From NCBI GenBank assembly GCA_020027535.1, contig JAHRAK010000135.1, forward strand, positions 1-64,000: a stretch of 64,000 nucleotides of DNA, given 5' to 3'. This DNA comes from Nitrospirales bacterium (lineage in GTDB: Bacteria > Nitrospirota > Nitrospiria > Nitrospirales > UBA8639). The position numbers were made by a program, and so were the translations under genes. Shown piece after piece: positions 37,071 through 46,221 of this stretch (positions are counted from its first letter, which is position 1; every line of letters begins with the position of its first letter). The notes beneath the pieces were generated by a model. It searched no databases. It worked only from the letters and a program-made list of their open reading frames with translations, and was not told where the DNA came from.

Positions 37071-38522
37071 ATGAAACTCGCCACTGCAATGAAGGTCAAT
37101 CGGCTCACCGACGTCGTGTGGGAAATTCCAGAAACGGAAAAGTCCGACATGCTGGTTCCCGCCAGAATTTATGGAACGGAAAAGGTTCTCAGGGCAATGG
37201 ATGCCGGCGTGTTTGAGCAAGTGACGAACGTGGCGTGTTTGCCAGGGATTCAACGGTATGCCCTGTGTATGCTGGACGGACATTGGGGCTATGGATTTCC
37301 CATCGGGGGCGTTGCGGCATTCGACGTTGAGAAGGGTATTATTTCTCCGGGCGGTGTAGGTTATGATATCAATTGCGGAATGCGGCTGATCCGTACGGAT
37401 TTGACGCTGGCCGACGTGAAACCGCGGTTGGATGCCCTGATGACGGAGTTGTTTCGCACGGTCCCTGCCGGCGTCGGGTCGAAAGGCTTCGTGAATCTGT
37501 CCCGTCGGACCTTTCAGGAAGTGATGCAGAAAGGAGCACGATGGAGCGTCAAACAAGGGTATGGATGGGACAGTGATCTCGCCCATACGGAAGAAGAGGG
37601 CTGTCTGACGGAGGCCGACCCCGAACACGTTTCTGAACACGCCTGCCAGCGGGGAATGGGGCAATTGGGCACATTGGGATCGGGGAATCATTACCTTGAA
37701 GTCCAAGTGGTCAGGAATGACCGCATTTACGATCGACACGTGGCTGAACAATTCGGCATTCATGGAGATGACCAAATTGTGATCATGGTTCATTGTGGGT
37801 CTCGAGGCCTTGGGCACCAAGTCGGCACCGATTATGTACGGATCTTTGAAAAGGCCATGAAACGCTATGGCATCACCGTGAAGGATCAACAATTGGCCTG
37901 TGCGCCTTATCAGTCACCGGAGGGGCAGAACTATTTTTCGGCTATGAACTGTGCGGCAAACACGGCCTTTGCCAATCGGCAGGTTATTGCCCATCAAATT
38001 CGCGAAGCTTTTCGGACGGTGTTCCAACAATCCCCCGAGAGGCTCGGCATGCGCCAAGTCTATGACGTGGCCCATAATATCGCCAAAGTGGAACGTTATG
38101 AAAAGACGCCATTCCTGGTCCATCGTAAAGGCGCGACCCGGGCGTTTGGCCCGGGAAGTCCCGACGTGCCGGAACCATTCCGAAAAGTCGGCCAACCGGT
38201 GATCTGCGGCGGTTCCATGGAAATGGGGTCGTATCTGCTGGTGGGTACGGTGCAAGCCAATAAGGAATCCTTCGGATCTACGATGCATGGCGCCGGCCGG
38301 ACGATGTCTCGGGCGCAAGCAAAGCGAACGGTCCACGGGGCAACCCTTCAGCAAGCCATGGCCCAACGGGGCATCCTGGTGAAAACGGTCTCGATGTCGG
38401 GATTGGCCGAAGAAGCAGGAATCGCGTATAAGAATATTTCCGACGTCGTGGAGTCGGTGGATACTGCCGGGATCACCAGAAAAGTCGCCGAATTGCTGCC
38501 AATAGGTAACATTAAAGGATAA
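37071..38522 (+). CDS. rtcB: RNA-splicing ligase RtcB
   Basis: A 483-residue 3'-phosphate/5'-OH RNA ligase, GTP- and Mn-dependent. Family marks are GYDINCGMRL (metal-binding Cys), GTLGSGNHYLEVQ, MVHCGSRGLGHQVG, and the guanylylated histidine H406 in HGAGRTMSR. Archease lies immediately upstream, the usual helper of this RtcB class. RtcB repairs tRNA or rRNA broken by ribotoxins, or splices tRNA in archaea. No rtcA or rtcR gene is seen nearby, so the E. coli-type stress operon is absent. The ATG at 37071 has GAGG 11 bases upstream. Confidence 0.95.
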   Translation: MKLATAMKVNRLTDVVWEIPETEKSDMLVPARIYGTEKVLRAMDAGVFEQVTNVACLPGIQRYALCMLDGHWGYGFPIGGVAAFDVEKGIISPGGVGYDINCGMRLIRTDLTLADVKPRLDALMTELFRTVPAGVGSKGFVNLSRRTFQEVMQKGARWSVKQGYGWDSDLAHTEEEGCLTEADPEHVSEHACQRGMGQLGTLGSGNHYLEVQVVRNDRIYDRHVAEQFGIHGDDQIVIMVHCGSRGLGHQVGTDYVRIFEKAMKRYGITVKDQQLACAPYQSPEGQNYFSAMNCAANTAFANRQVIAHQIREAFRTVFQQSPERLGMRQVYDVAHNIAKVERYEKTPFLVHRKGATRAFGPGSPDVPEPFRKVGQPVICGGSMEMGSYLLVGTVQANKESFGSTMHGAGRTMSRAQAKRTVHGATLQQAMAQRGILVKTVSMSGLAEEAGIAYKNISDVVESVDTAGITRKVAELLPIGNIKG

Positions 38523-38570
38523 GAAACCGGAAACCGGCATGTTTCACGAAATCGATAAAAGGTTTTGGAA

Positions 38571-39602
38571 ATGATCCCCACTGTGGAATGGAAAGAGGGG
38601 GGTGTGTGGCTCCTTGATCAAAGTCAGTTGCCCGGCCACACCAAACTGCTCGAGTGCAAAGACGTTGATGCCGTGGCATCCGCCATTCAAGAGCTGAAGG
38701 TGCGAGGGGCGCCTGCCATTGGCGTGACCGCAGCCATGGGGGTCGCATTGGGAGCGCAATCCGTATTCGAGAGCGCTGTCTCGACGTTTGAACAAAAAGT
38801 TCTGGCCATTTGCGATCAATTAGCTGCAACTCGACCCACGGCCGTGAATCTTTTTTGGGCTCTTGCGCGCATGAAAGACGTAGTACGGGAAAACTGCGAC
38901 CGCACGGTGCCTGAAATCCAATCTCGACTCGTACAGGAAGCGTTGGCCATTCAACGGGAAGACATTGCGATGTGTAAGGCCATGGGCCAAAAAGGAGCCT
39001 GCCTCATCAAGGATGGACATAACATCTTAACGCACTGTAATGCAGGGGCCTTGGCAACTGCCGGATATGGTACGGCTTTGGGAGTGGTCAGGGCGGCGTC
39101 GGGGCAGAGGAAAAAGGTTCACGTTTTTGTGAATGAAACCCGGCCTGTCCTTCAAGGGGCCCGGTTGACGGCTTGGGAGTTGATGGAAGACGGCATTCCC
39201 GTCACCCTGATCACGGACAGTATGGCCGGAGTCGTCATGCAGCAAGGGAAAATTGATCTGTGCGTGGTCGGTGCCGACCGGATTGCTGCCAACGGCGACG
39301 TGGCGAATAAAATCGGGACGTATGCCGTCGCGGTCCTCGCCAAGGCCCATGGCATCCCCTTTTACGTTGCGGCACCTTCTTCTACCATCGACGTTTCGAC
39401 GCCATCCGGTTCCGCTATTCCTATTGAAGAACGTCCCGGTCATGAAGTGACGACCATCAATGGAGAGACATGGATTGCCCCAAGAGGCGTGGCCGTCTTT
39501 AATCCGGCCTTTGACGTGACTCCTGCCGAGTATGTCACCGGGATCATTACGGAGCAGGGGGTCGTGACTCCAAACCGGATTGCAGAACACTTTAAACGCT
39601 GA
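38571..39602 (+). CDS. mtnA: Methylthioribose-1-phosphate isomerase
   Basis: Converts 5-methylthioribose-1-phosphate to methylthioribulose-1-phosphate in the methionine salvage pathway; 343 residues, normal length. Marks are [14 protein letters not shown], catalytic C156 in [17 protein letters not shown] and D236 in [18 protein letters not shown]. It starts 48 bases after the rtcB stop and AAGG lies before the ATG. No other mtn gene is in the window. The eIF2B-related fold could also serve ribose-1,5-bisphosphate isomerase, but these motifs fit MtnA better. Confidence 0.93.
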   Translation: MIPTVEWKEGGVWLLDQSQLPGHTKLLECKDVDAVASAIQELKVRGAPAIGVTAAMGVALGAQSVFESAVSTFEQKVLAICDQLAATRPTAVNLFWALARMKDVVRENCDRTVPEIQSRLVQEALAIQREDIAMCKAMGQKGACLIKDGHNILTHCNAGALATAGYGTALGVVRAASGQRKKVHVFVNETRPVLQGARLTAWELMEDGIPVTLITDSMAGVVMQQGKIDLCVVGADRIAANGDVANKIGTYAVAVLAKAHGIPFYVAAPSSTIDVSTPSGSAIPIEERPGHEVTTINGETWIAPRGVAVFNPAFDVTPAEYVTGIITEQGVVTPNRIAEHFKR

Positions 39603-39650
39603 AGGAAGATCCGGCTTCGCCTAAGGCACCTCTGAGGCGCAAGGTGGACC

Positions 39651-40034
39651 ATGAGAAACGAAGTTCCCAATAAGCCACGATCCGGATTCCTTATTTATGA
39701 CTCCCATTGTCGTCTTTGCGTGACAGTGACGCGGAAATTAGAGCAGTCTTCCGAAGATATTCAGTTTGTACCTTATGAAAGTCAAAAGGCTGCCGAATGT
39801 CTGGGAAAAAGCCATCAACCCGGATGTCGGCCTTCCATGGCCTATTGGGTCGATGAGAAGGGAACGGTTGTTGGTGGGCTGGAAGCGTTTCTTCCGTTTC
39901 TTCATGGACTGACGGGCGGAAAAATCTTCATGTTTTTCTGGAGGTTCCGCGCATGGCGTCAAATCATGATTGCACTATATGAATGTGTGGCCAAGCATCG
40001 CTATCGTTGGTTTGGTGTGAGTGAGAAATCCTAG
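39651..40034 (+). CDS. DCC-family thiol oxidoreductase-like protein (DUF393)
   Basis: A 127-residue protein with the family start FLIYDSHCRLC: D17 plus the C20xxC23 pair that names the DCC (DxxCxxC) family. The middle (VPYESQKAAECLG) and the C-terminal helix MFFWRFRAWRQIM also fit DUF393. Members are predicted thioredoxin-fold oxidoreductases without a proven substrate. It is 48 bases downstream of mtnA and probably in the same transcript. Confidence 0.85.
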   Translation: MRNEVPNKPRSGFLIYDSHCRLCVTVTRKLEQSSEDIQFVPYESQKAAECLGKSHQPGCRPSMAYWVDEKGTVVGGLEAFLPFLHGLTGGKIFMFFWRFRAWRQIMIALYECVAKHRYRWFGVSEKS

Positions 40035-40071
40035 TTAATGATCCAAACCCCTGTTTATAGCCGGGCCAATC

Positions 40072-40695
40072 TCAGGAGGATTCCTCAGGAAGGCGAAACT
40101 TGAGCACCTGTCCTTGGACTTCGACTTTTTCCAGAAATTCCTCGAAGCCCTCCGCGAGCACTTCTCCGATAAGTTTTTCCATATCCTCTTCAGCGAAGAA
40201 CACTTCATTGTCCGTTCCGCCAACCCCGATAGCGATCCGGACGGTACTTTCGTCGGCTGCGTTATGGACCGTAAATGCCATGATCGTGTCAACTTCGAGG
40301 AAAGTGGAAAGAGGTCTATCGGTAGCCCGTACCGTGAACTTTTGGATGGCCGGCTCAATGCTGACATCGGCGGGTCCTGCGCCATTGGCCGGTTTGGCAG
40401 AAAGTCCCGCTTGATTCAAAAACTCGACGAAAGAACGCGTGACGCGTTGACTGAGAGTGCCGTCCATCACGTCAAAATACGTTTGGCTTCCTCCTCCACG
40501 TGCCCGCATGCCCAAGTGTTCGGATGACTGTCGTCGATCATCGAATGGAGAAACCGAAACGGTAAGGGGAGAGCCTTTGGAATCAACTGCGGACTCGACG
40601 TGCTGGATACGTAATTTGACAATTTCTCCAGCCCCTTGACATCCGGAAATGAACAGAGCTGCCAAGAGGAATCCTGCAAGACACAATCGTTTCAT
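40072..40695 (-). CDS. Lipoprotein of unknown function (YajG-like)
   Basis: A 207-residue lipoprotein. The lipobox is ISGC with C19 as the lipidated cysteine. The mature part starts with a beta-rich region (LTVSVSPFDDRR) typical of LPS-assembly or YajG-type envelope lipoproteins and has a conserved-looking AFTVHNAADESTVRIAIGVGG block. A strong AAGGAG site lies before the ATG at 40695. The true role is unknown. Confidence 0.75.
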   Translation of the reverse strand: MKRLCLAGFLLAALFISGCQGAGEIVKLRIQHVESAVDSKGSPLTVSVSPFDDRRQSSEHLGMRARGGGSQTYFDVMDGTLSQRVTRSFVEFLNQAGLSAKPANGAGPADVSIEPAIQKFTVRATDRPLSTFLEVDTIMAFTVHNAADESTVRIAIGVGGTDNEVFFAEEDMEKLIGEVLAEGFEEFLEKVEVQGQVLKFRLPEESS

Positions 40696-40900
40696 GAGGC
40701 GACACTCCTTTTTTCCTATGTGGTTCGACAAATGACGCTGCACGTCAATAGTACATTCTTGATAACGGTTTCGGCACTCAATTTTTTACCCAACAGTTAT
40801 CCGATAACACTATGACAAGCCAACAAGAAAATACAAGCGTTATCTTGCGCAATAAGGTATAAACTGTAACATTTGACTTTCATGACGGCTCCTTGACACT

Positions 40901-41314
40901 ATGAGGTGCCGTTTTTCATCCCTTTATTTTCTCCTCATGTGGAATCGAAATTTTCTCTTTCGGGCTCATGAAGCCGTCCCGTTACCTGAAACGGAGAATG
41001 ACGTCTTTCATGAAACGGATCCGGCGCTGGACAGTTCAGGCTTGACCATGGACAAGTATATCTCGGTCTGGCTCCAGGGGGAGGGAGAAAACGACGAACC
41101 CTTGGCCTATACCAACGTCTACGTACGGACCGCCACGCTCGACCCTGTTAAAAAGGTCGGGTTTTTGCAGCCCTTGCAGGGCCGTTCCCACCAGATCAGA
41201 CAGATGCTCTCTCCTGAACAGAAAGCATTTTTGAAAGATTGGCTGAAAAACACGAACCCTACGGCATGGGAAGAATCCGACGAGTACTTTCAAAAAATAT
41301 TTGAATCCGAGTAG
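40901..41314 (+). CDS. Hypothetical protein
   Basis: Up to 137 residues, not recognised. After residue 50 (MDKYISVWLQGEGENDE) it is a small polar protein with GFLQPLQGRSHQIRQMLS and a Trp/Glu-rich helical end. The first 35 residues are hydrophobic and Phe-rich and look less protein-like, so the true start may be the ATG at 41048 (88 residues) or at 40937. No ribosome site is convincing. It is followed 61 bases later by a FAD monooxygenase gene. Confidence 0.45.
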   Translation: MRCRFSSLYFLLMWNRNFLFRAHEAVPLPETENDVFHETDPALDSSGLTMDKYISVWLQGEGENDEPLAYTNVYVRTATLDPVKKVGFLQPLQGRSHQIRQMLSPEQKAFLKDWLKNTNPTAWEESDEYFQKIFESE

Positions 41315-41375
41315 ACGGTTTTTCCCTGATACTATGCTCTGAGCCCTTCGTGTCGCTCCTTTCCCTTCGTTTTGT

Positions 41376-42647
41376 ATGGATATGCAAGTTGATGTCGTTG
41401 TGGTCGGCGCCGGAGGTGGCGGAGCGGTCCTGGGCCTTTTGCTCGCCAATAAAGGAATTCGAACCCTCGTGCTCGAACAAGCCTCGGGTCCTCCCCACGG
41501 CATACGAGGAGAAATTCTTCAGCCAAACGGGCAAAAAATCCTGGACAATTTAGGTCTGTTGGCTCAACTGCCGAAAGACGCGGTGCAGCCCGTTCGACAT
41601 TTTCATTTTCGGCAAGTTGGTGGGAGTCGGCTGTGTTCGATTGACTACGGCGAACTGCCTCCTCCCTATAATCATGCCCTCGTCACCTTGCCACATGCCG
41701 CTCATCGGACGGTGCTGGAAGCCTTGGAGAAACAGAATCCCGGAGGCTTATGGTACAATGCGTCTTTTACCGATGTCTTGAAAAAAGACGAAACAATCAT
41801 TGGGGTACAAGCGGACGTTCAAGGCAAGCCCGTACACATTTCCGCCAAATTAGTCGTCGGGGCTGATGGCCCAGCCTCCAAAGTTCGTGAAGCCCTCGAC
41901 ATTCCAACCAAACTGTACCGGTACCCTGAAAGCTATCTTGTCGCCATACTGGACTGTCCCGAGAGATTGGATGAAGCGCAATACTTTCTCGGGAAAAAAG
42001 AAATTCTGGGTTTATTCCCGGCCGCAAAAGAGAAAATTTATCTCGTCTACTTGATCGACGCCGAATCCCGCAACGCGATACACGCAGCCGGAGTCAAACC
42101 ACTTCAAAAACGCTGGTCGGGCATTTATCCTGAATTGTCGGCTACGTTTCAAGGCTTCACAAACTGGGAGCAATCAACGGTGATGCCCACGGGTCGAACC
42201 CGTGCGCAAACGTGGGTCACCGATGGGGCCGTGCTGATCGGGGATGCAGCCCATGGGATGAATCCCCATGCCTCTCAAGGACGCATGCAGGCCATGGTCG
42301 ACGCCACGGTCTTGGCAGAGTTGATTCCTTCGTGTTTGGCAGAAGACAATTTTAGGGGACCGCGCTTGAAAGTGTATGAAAAGCAGCGTCGCCCGAAAGT
42401 CGAAATGTTGCAGAGGCTTGCCGATGAAGAGGCATTTTTTTGGAATACGGAGAACCCCGTGCTCGCATGGCTGCGCAACCGGGTCTTTTCCACCATCGAT
42501 CAAAACCGGCGACTCAAATATCAAGTCCTGACTGCGACCGCCGGACTCCGTGAGACTCCACCATTGGGGATGCTGGATCGCTTCCTGGCCCTGGGACTGG
42601 TGCCGGATCCCCGTGCCGATCAACGACCACCTCATGCCCTTTCGTAA
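41376..42647 (+). CDS. FAD-dependent monooxygenase (UbiH/PHBH-like)
   Basis: A 423-residue flavoprotein. The ADP-binding Rossmann loop is VVVVGAGGGGAVL at about 7-19, the DG motif is VVGADGPASKVRE near 160, and the second FAD motif is GDAAHGMNPHASQGRMQ near 290. This is the aromatic hydroxylase fold shared by ubiquinone-ring hydroxylases, geranylgeranyl reductases and many tailoring oxidases. The substrate is unknown. The ATG at 41382 is an alternative start. The gene opens a run of three plus-strand genes with the nucleotidyltransferase-like and TPM proteins. Confidence 0.85.
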   Translation: MDMQVDVVVVGAGGGGAVLGLLLANKGIRTLVLEQASGPPHGIRGEILQPNGQKILDNLGLLAQLPKDAVQPVRHFHFRQVGGSRLCSIDYGELPPPYNHALVTLPHAAHRTVLEALEKQNPGGLWYNASFTDVLKKDETIIGVQADVQGKPVHISAKLVVGADGPASKVREALDIPTKLYRYPESYLVAILDCPERLDEAQYFLGKKEILGLFPAAKEKIYLVYLIDAESRNAIHAAGVKPLQKRWSGIYPELSATFQGFTNWEQSTVMPTGRTRAQTWVTDGAVLIGDAAHGMNPHASQGRMQAMVDATVLAELIPSCLAEDNFRGPRLKVYEKQRRPKVEMLQRLADEEAFFWNTENPVLAWLRNRVFSTIDQNRRLKYQVLTATAGLRETPPLGMLDRFLALGLVPDPRADQRPPHALS

Positions 42648-42686
42648 GATCGACTTCCACGACACGTTACGTGCGAGGCAATAAGA

Positions 42687-43445
42687 ATGACCACCAATTT
42701 TCCCTGGTCCCAGCTTCAGGAAGACACGCATGCCCCGCTACGCGGCTTTCTCCGTTCCATAAAAAAACACCTCGCGCCTCAAGCCATCCTCGTCTATGGA
42801 AGTGCGGCGCGTGGTGAGTTTCTGCAAGGATACTCCAACATCAACGTGCTGATCATGCTCGAACACATCACACAGCCCGTTCTTCAACAGTGGAGCGGCA
42901 TTCAAAAACAATGGGCCAGGGAAAAAATCGTTGCCCCGTTGTTTCTCACGCACAAGGATCTCCAGCAATCCCTGGACGTGTTTCCGTTGGAATTTCTGGA
43001 TATCAAGGAACGGCACATCCTGCTTGAAGGACGTGATCCGTTCCCTGAATTACACGTCAACTCCACGAACCTGTTTTTCCAATGCCGTCAAGAAGTGCAC
43101 GGGAATCTCCTGCGGGTTCGCCAATGTTACGTCGAAGGATGGGCCAAGGTTGAAGCCATTCAAACCCTGTTGCCCATCTCATTAACCGCACTTCTGCCGT
43201 GTCTTCGTGGACTGTATCGCCTGCTGGACCGCCCGTCGAACATGAAATCTCCGGAAGTATTGGATGAGTTGAACGCCACATTGGATCTGGACCCTTCAGT
43301 GTTTCTCGAAGTCTGGCACTTGAAGCGCGGCCTCAGTACCCCGGGAAAACATGAGCTTCCCAAATTATTGGAGCGGTACCTTGCCGGCCTGGGTCAACTG
43401 GTGGACCAGGTCGACTCAATGAAACACGAGGAACGATTTCAATGA
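42687..43445 (+). CDS. Nucleotidyltransferase-fold protein lacking catalytic aspartates
   Basis: A 252-residue protein. Residues 32-60 match the MNT/pol-beta nucleotidyltransferase start, ILVYGSAARGEF at 34-45, but the following metal-binding SDxD is SNIN (50-53), so both aspartates are replaced by asparagine. The rest is helical. Loss of both metal ligands argues against nucleotidyl transfer and for a binding or regulatory role. Its stop overlaps the next start (ATGATG over TGA), so it is coupled to the TPM gene. Confidence 0.75.
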   Translation: MTTNFPWSQLQEDTHAPLRGFLRSIKKHLAPQAILVYGSAARGEFLQGYSNINVLIMLEHITQPVLQQWSGIQKQWAREKIVAPLFLTHKDLQQSLDVFPLEFLDIKERHILLEGRDPFPELHVNSTNLFFQCRQEVHGNLLRVRQCYVEGWAKVEAIQTLLPISLTALLPCLRGLYRLLDRPSNMKSPEVLDELNATLDLDPSVFLEVWHLKRGLSTPGKHELPKLLERYLAGLGQLVDQVDSMKHEERFQ

Positions 43446-44173
43446 TGCGTTTGTGGCGTACAGTGCCCATGTTTCTTCTGTTTGTATGGGTGTCTCTTGG
43501 GGCGGCCGCTGTCGCCGGAGGAGAGAAGAAACCCGTTTTTCCGACGCCGCTCGGTTATGTCAGCGATTATGCGGATTTGATTGAACCCGACTGGCAAAAG
43601 CGAATTCGTGAAGTCTGCAAGGAACTGGAAGACCGGACCGGTATCGAAATGATCGTCGTGACGGTTGAGACGGCCAGTCCTCATTCGCATGCACGGGAGT
43701 ACGCCCAGGGATTGTATAAGGAATGGCACATTGGCTCGGCGCAACAGGAGCAGGGGATGTTGTTGCTCGCTTCGTTGAAGGAGCGACAAGCGGTGGTTGT
43801 ACTCGGACGGACTCTGCTCCCGTTGATCGGAAAACCGCAGTTGGATGAATTATCAACGCCGTATCTCATCCCCATGTTCCAAAATGCCCGGTACGGAGAA
43901 TCCTTGTATCGTACGGCGGTAGGATTGGCCTCAGCCTCGGGCAGTGCGATCCAGACGGCCGCAAAAACCAAACGCTCTTCAAGTACGGGGTTCTGGATGA
44001 ACGTTGCCGCAGCGTTGGCCATGCTGTTTGCCCTCTGGCGTTTTACCCGCCCGGAACGGCGACATCCTTTTCAACGTTGGCGACGGGGCGGGTATTGGAG
44101 TACCGGCCAGGGTGGGTTTGGCGGGAACTTCGGAGGGTTTGGCGGAAGCACAAAAGGGCAGGGGTTATCATAA
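43442..44173 (+). CDS. TPM-domain membrane protein with Gly-rich tail
   Basis: A 243-residue exported protein. A signal-like hydrophobic N-terminus (about 9-26, cleavage near VAGG) is followed by a TPM domain (about 36-150): YVSDYADLIEPDWQKRIREVCKELEDRTGIEMIVVTV and the LLPLIGK loop. A membrane helix (about 183-200) then leads to a basic and Gly/Phe-rich tail (GGFGGNFGGFGG). Relatives are YgcG and the plant TLP18.3 photosystem II repair phosphatase; bacterial roles are unclear. It is translationally coupled to the preceding gene. Confidence 0.82.
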   Translation: MMRLWRTVPMFLLFVWVSLGAAAVAGGEKKPVFPTPLGYVSDYADLIEPDWQKRIREVCKELEDRTGIEMIVVTVETASPHSHAREYAQGLYKEWHIGSAQQEQGMLLLASLKERQAVVVLGRTLLPLIGKPQLDELSTPYLIPMFQNARYGESLYRTAVGLASASGSAIQTAAKTKRSSSTGFWMNVAAALAMLFALWRFTRPERRHPFQRWRRGGYWSTGQGGFGGNFGGFGGSTKGQGLS

Positions 44174-44229
44174 CGAGTGCCGTAGATCCGGAAAATCCGC
44201 TCTGCCTCCCCTTCGCCCCTCCAGACCCT

Positions 44230-44270
44230 TCGCTACGCTTCCTTCGACAAGCTCAGGACAGGCAGGGCAG
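44230..44270. repeat. Family D intergenic repeat, copy D1
   Basis: CTTCGACAAGCTCAGGACAGGC within a GGCAGG-rich stretch. A related copy, with CTTCGACAGGCTCAGGACAG, lies at 45030-45061. The two bracket the DUF3386 gene. Confidence 0.6.
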
Positions 44271-44306
44271 GCAAAGGAGGGGAAGGGAAAGCAGCAACCG
44301 TCACGC

Positions 44307-44978
44307 TTACAACGGTTTGTGGTTTTCAAACGTCATGGTGCGCGTCACCGTGGCGCCTTTTTCATACGAAATAATGCGGCGGGTCGAAGGCAGATCCGCA
44401 TTGCCCACCCTGGCGTAAGAATCCGAAAAGCTTTCCACGTTGGCCAGTGAGCCATCCTTGGGCGAGTAGTAATACACGATATAGCGGGTCGTGAGATATT
44501 TCTCGTCCTGCGTCAACGCGCTGTCTTCGACGTTGATCGTAAAGGCCACGTGCGGCATCTTTCTGTTAATCTGGGTGATGCGATCATCTTTGATACGATA
44601 GGTGGAGCCCATGGAATCACCCAAACCGATCCGTGGACCCTGGGGATGATTGTCTTCGCCTTCAAACGACAGATTGTACTTTCCGTCTGATTCCTCGAAG
44701 TTTCGCGGCCCCCGATGCGCGGCGATCATGGAGATTTGACCTTGAGCCCACTTTTGAAGCTCTTCATTCGGAAGAGATACTTCGACTTCTTTTGAGGACT
44801 TCACCGTGACTTTCCCGATCGTTTCCTCACCATTCACGTTGATACGAAGATCGGCTTCGAATCCGCCAAAGGTATCGGGCCACCGTGAGGTTTTTGTAAA
44901 CGCACGTCGTAACAGCTCGCGAGCCTTGGAGTCATCGGTGTTTTCGGTTTTGACTTCTTCACGTGTATACGTTTCCAT
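44307..44978 (-). CDS. DUF3386 family protein
   Basis: A 223-residue soluble protein. It reads as DUF3386: the N-terminal ARELLRRAFTKTSRWPDTFGGFEADL, the WAQGQISMIAAHR turn, and a mainly beta C-terminal half (VAFTINVEDSALTQDEKYLTTRYIVYYY). Family members occur in Cyanobacteria and a few other phyla and are of unknown function. The ATG at 44978 has AAGGAGCG upstream. Confidence 0.78.
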   Translation of the reverse strand: METYTREEVKTENTDDSKARELLRRAFTKTSRWPDTFGGFEADLRINVNGEETIGKVTVKSSKEVEVSLPNEELQKWAQGQISMIAAHRGPRNFEESDGKYNLSFEGEDNHPQGPRIGLGDSMGSTYRIKDDRITQINRKMPHVAFTINVEDSALTQDEKYLTTRYIVYYYSPKDGSLANVESFSDSYARVGNADLPSTRRIISYEKGATVTRTMTFENHKPL

Positions 44979-45029
44979 TGTGACGCTCCTTCGTTTTAAG
45001 AACAATTGGACATGGATAAACAGAACACT

Positions 45030-45061
45030 CTCCCTTCGACAGGCTCAGGACAGGCATTGCC
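45030..45061. repeat. Family D intergenic repeat, copy D2
   Basis: CTTCGACAGGCTCAGGACAGGC, in the 303-base gap between DUF3386 and the divergent methyltransferase gene. The rest of the gap (45062-45281) shows no gene or clear promoter. Confidence 0.6.
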
Positions 45062-45281
45062 GTATCATAAAAAAATCACCGGGACAGGCCAACTGATTCT
45101 CCTCCTTAAGTGAGCCTGTCTTATCGCAAACGAATAACATCGGGCATTGCGTGGGAATGTTCCCTGCCCCTAGCATCAAGCTCTGCCTTTCCTTTATGAT
45201 ACAAGTTTGTTCTTAAGGTCAAATCCATCTACCCGGTAGGCTGCGGCAAATCAATTCGCACGGAAGCAAAGGGCTCGTTTC

Positions 45282-46145
45282 ATGAAAAGATCTCGCAAGA
45301 ATGCCGGCACACGTTCGCGTATGGCTGACCTGGCCGATCCCCATGTCCTGTATGAAAAAAGCGTACAAAGTCCGGATTATGACATTCCGTTTTTTGCCGA
45401 GTATTTTGAGAACTATACGGGCCGCCTCCTGCGCTTGCTGCGTGAAGACTTCTGCGGTACCGCCGCGTTGTCCGCGTATTTCGTGAAACAACACCCCGAA
45501 AACCACGCCGTCGGCATCGATCTGGATTGGCCGACTCTCAATTGGGGCATGAAACATCACGTGTCGCTCCTGCCCGTGGATCAGCAAAATCGCCTGACGC
45601 TCATTCATGGCAACGTGTTGGACCGTCATCCCTCGCACGTTCAACTGGCGGTGGCGTTGAATTTCAGCTACATGATCTTCAAGGATCGCCCCACGCTCCT
45701 GCAATATTTCAAAAGAGCGAAAGAATCGCTTCAGCCCGGCGGCATGTTTATATTGGACATTTGGGGAGGCAGCGAAAGCCAGGTCTTGCAGGAAGAACCC
45801 CGTGACATCGACAACCTCGAAGATGACGGCATCGGCGATTTTACCTTCATTTGGGACCAGGACGCCTTCGATCCCGCAACCTACTTCTGTACGATGCGTA
45901 TGCATTTCACCTTTCAAGACGACAGTGAAATGCGTAATGCCTTCGTCTATGACTGGCGCATGTGGACCATGCCCGAGGTCATGGAACTCATGAACGAGGC
46001 CGGGTTCCGGGACGTGCATTTCCTGTGGGAAGGCACCAACCGAAAAACCAACGAAGGGACCGGTACCTATCACCGCGTAGAAAAAGGTGAAGCCGATTTG
46101 GCGTGGGTGACCTATATCGTAGGCGTCAATCCCAATGCGGATTGA
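45282..46145 (+). CDS. SAM-dependent methyltransferase
   Basis: A 287-residue class I methyltransferase. The SAM loop is LREDFCGTAALSAYF (about 52-66), an EDFCGTA variant of the usual ExGxGxG. Later blocks are HAVGIDLDWPTL (the acidic ribose ligand), VALNFSYMIF and LQPGGMFILDIWGG. The C-terminus FRDVHFLWEG is usual for small-molecule methyltransferases. The substrate is unknown. It stands alone, 76 bases before purL. Confidence 0.8.
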   Translation: MKRSRKNAGTRSRMADLADPHVLYEKSVQSPDYDIPFFAEYFENYTGRLLRLLREDFCGTAALSAYFVKQHPENHAVGIDLDWPTLNWGMKHHVSLLPVDQQNRLTLIHGNVLDRHPSHVQLAVALNFSYMIFKDRPTLLQYFKRAKESLQPGGMFILDIWGGSESQVLQEEPRDIDNLEDDGIGDFTFIWDQDAFDPATYFCTMRMHFTFQDDSEMRNAFVYDWRMWTMPEVMELMNEAGFRDVHFLWEGTNRKTNEGTGTYHRVEKGEADLAWVTYIVGVNPNAD

Positions 46146-46221
46146 GAGTATTTCCCGCTCTACCACCGGCTTCTGACTATACCGTAACTGAACACATCAT
46201 TAAAGTTTTACTTTAAATTTT

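Noticed and set aside
36933-37892. Minus-strand open frame of 319 residues opposite rtcB
   Set aside because: RtcB on the plus strand has all its motifs; the antisense frame has none.
44190-44300. Possible CRISPR-like repeat or mobile end
   Set aside because: Only one repeat unit (D1) is present and there is no regular spacing; no array.
45219-46166. Minus-strand open frame of 315 residues opposite the methyltransferase gene
   Set aside because: It covers a clear methyltransferase gene on the plus strand and has no recognisable domain; a shadow.
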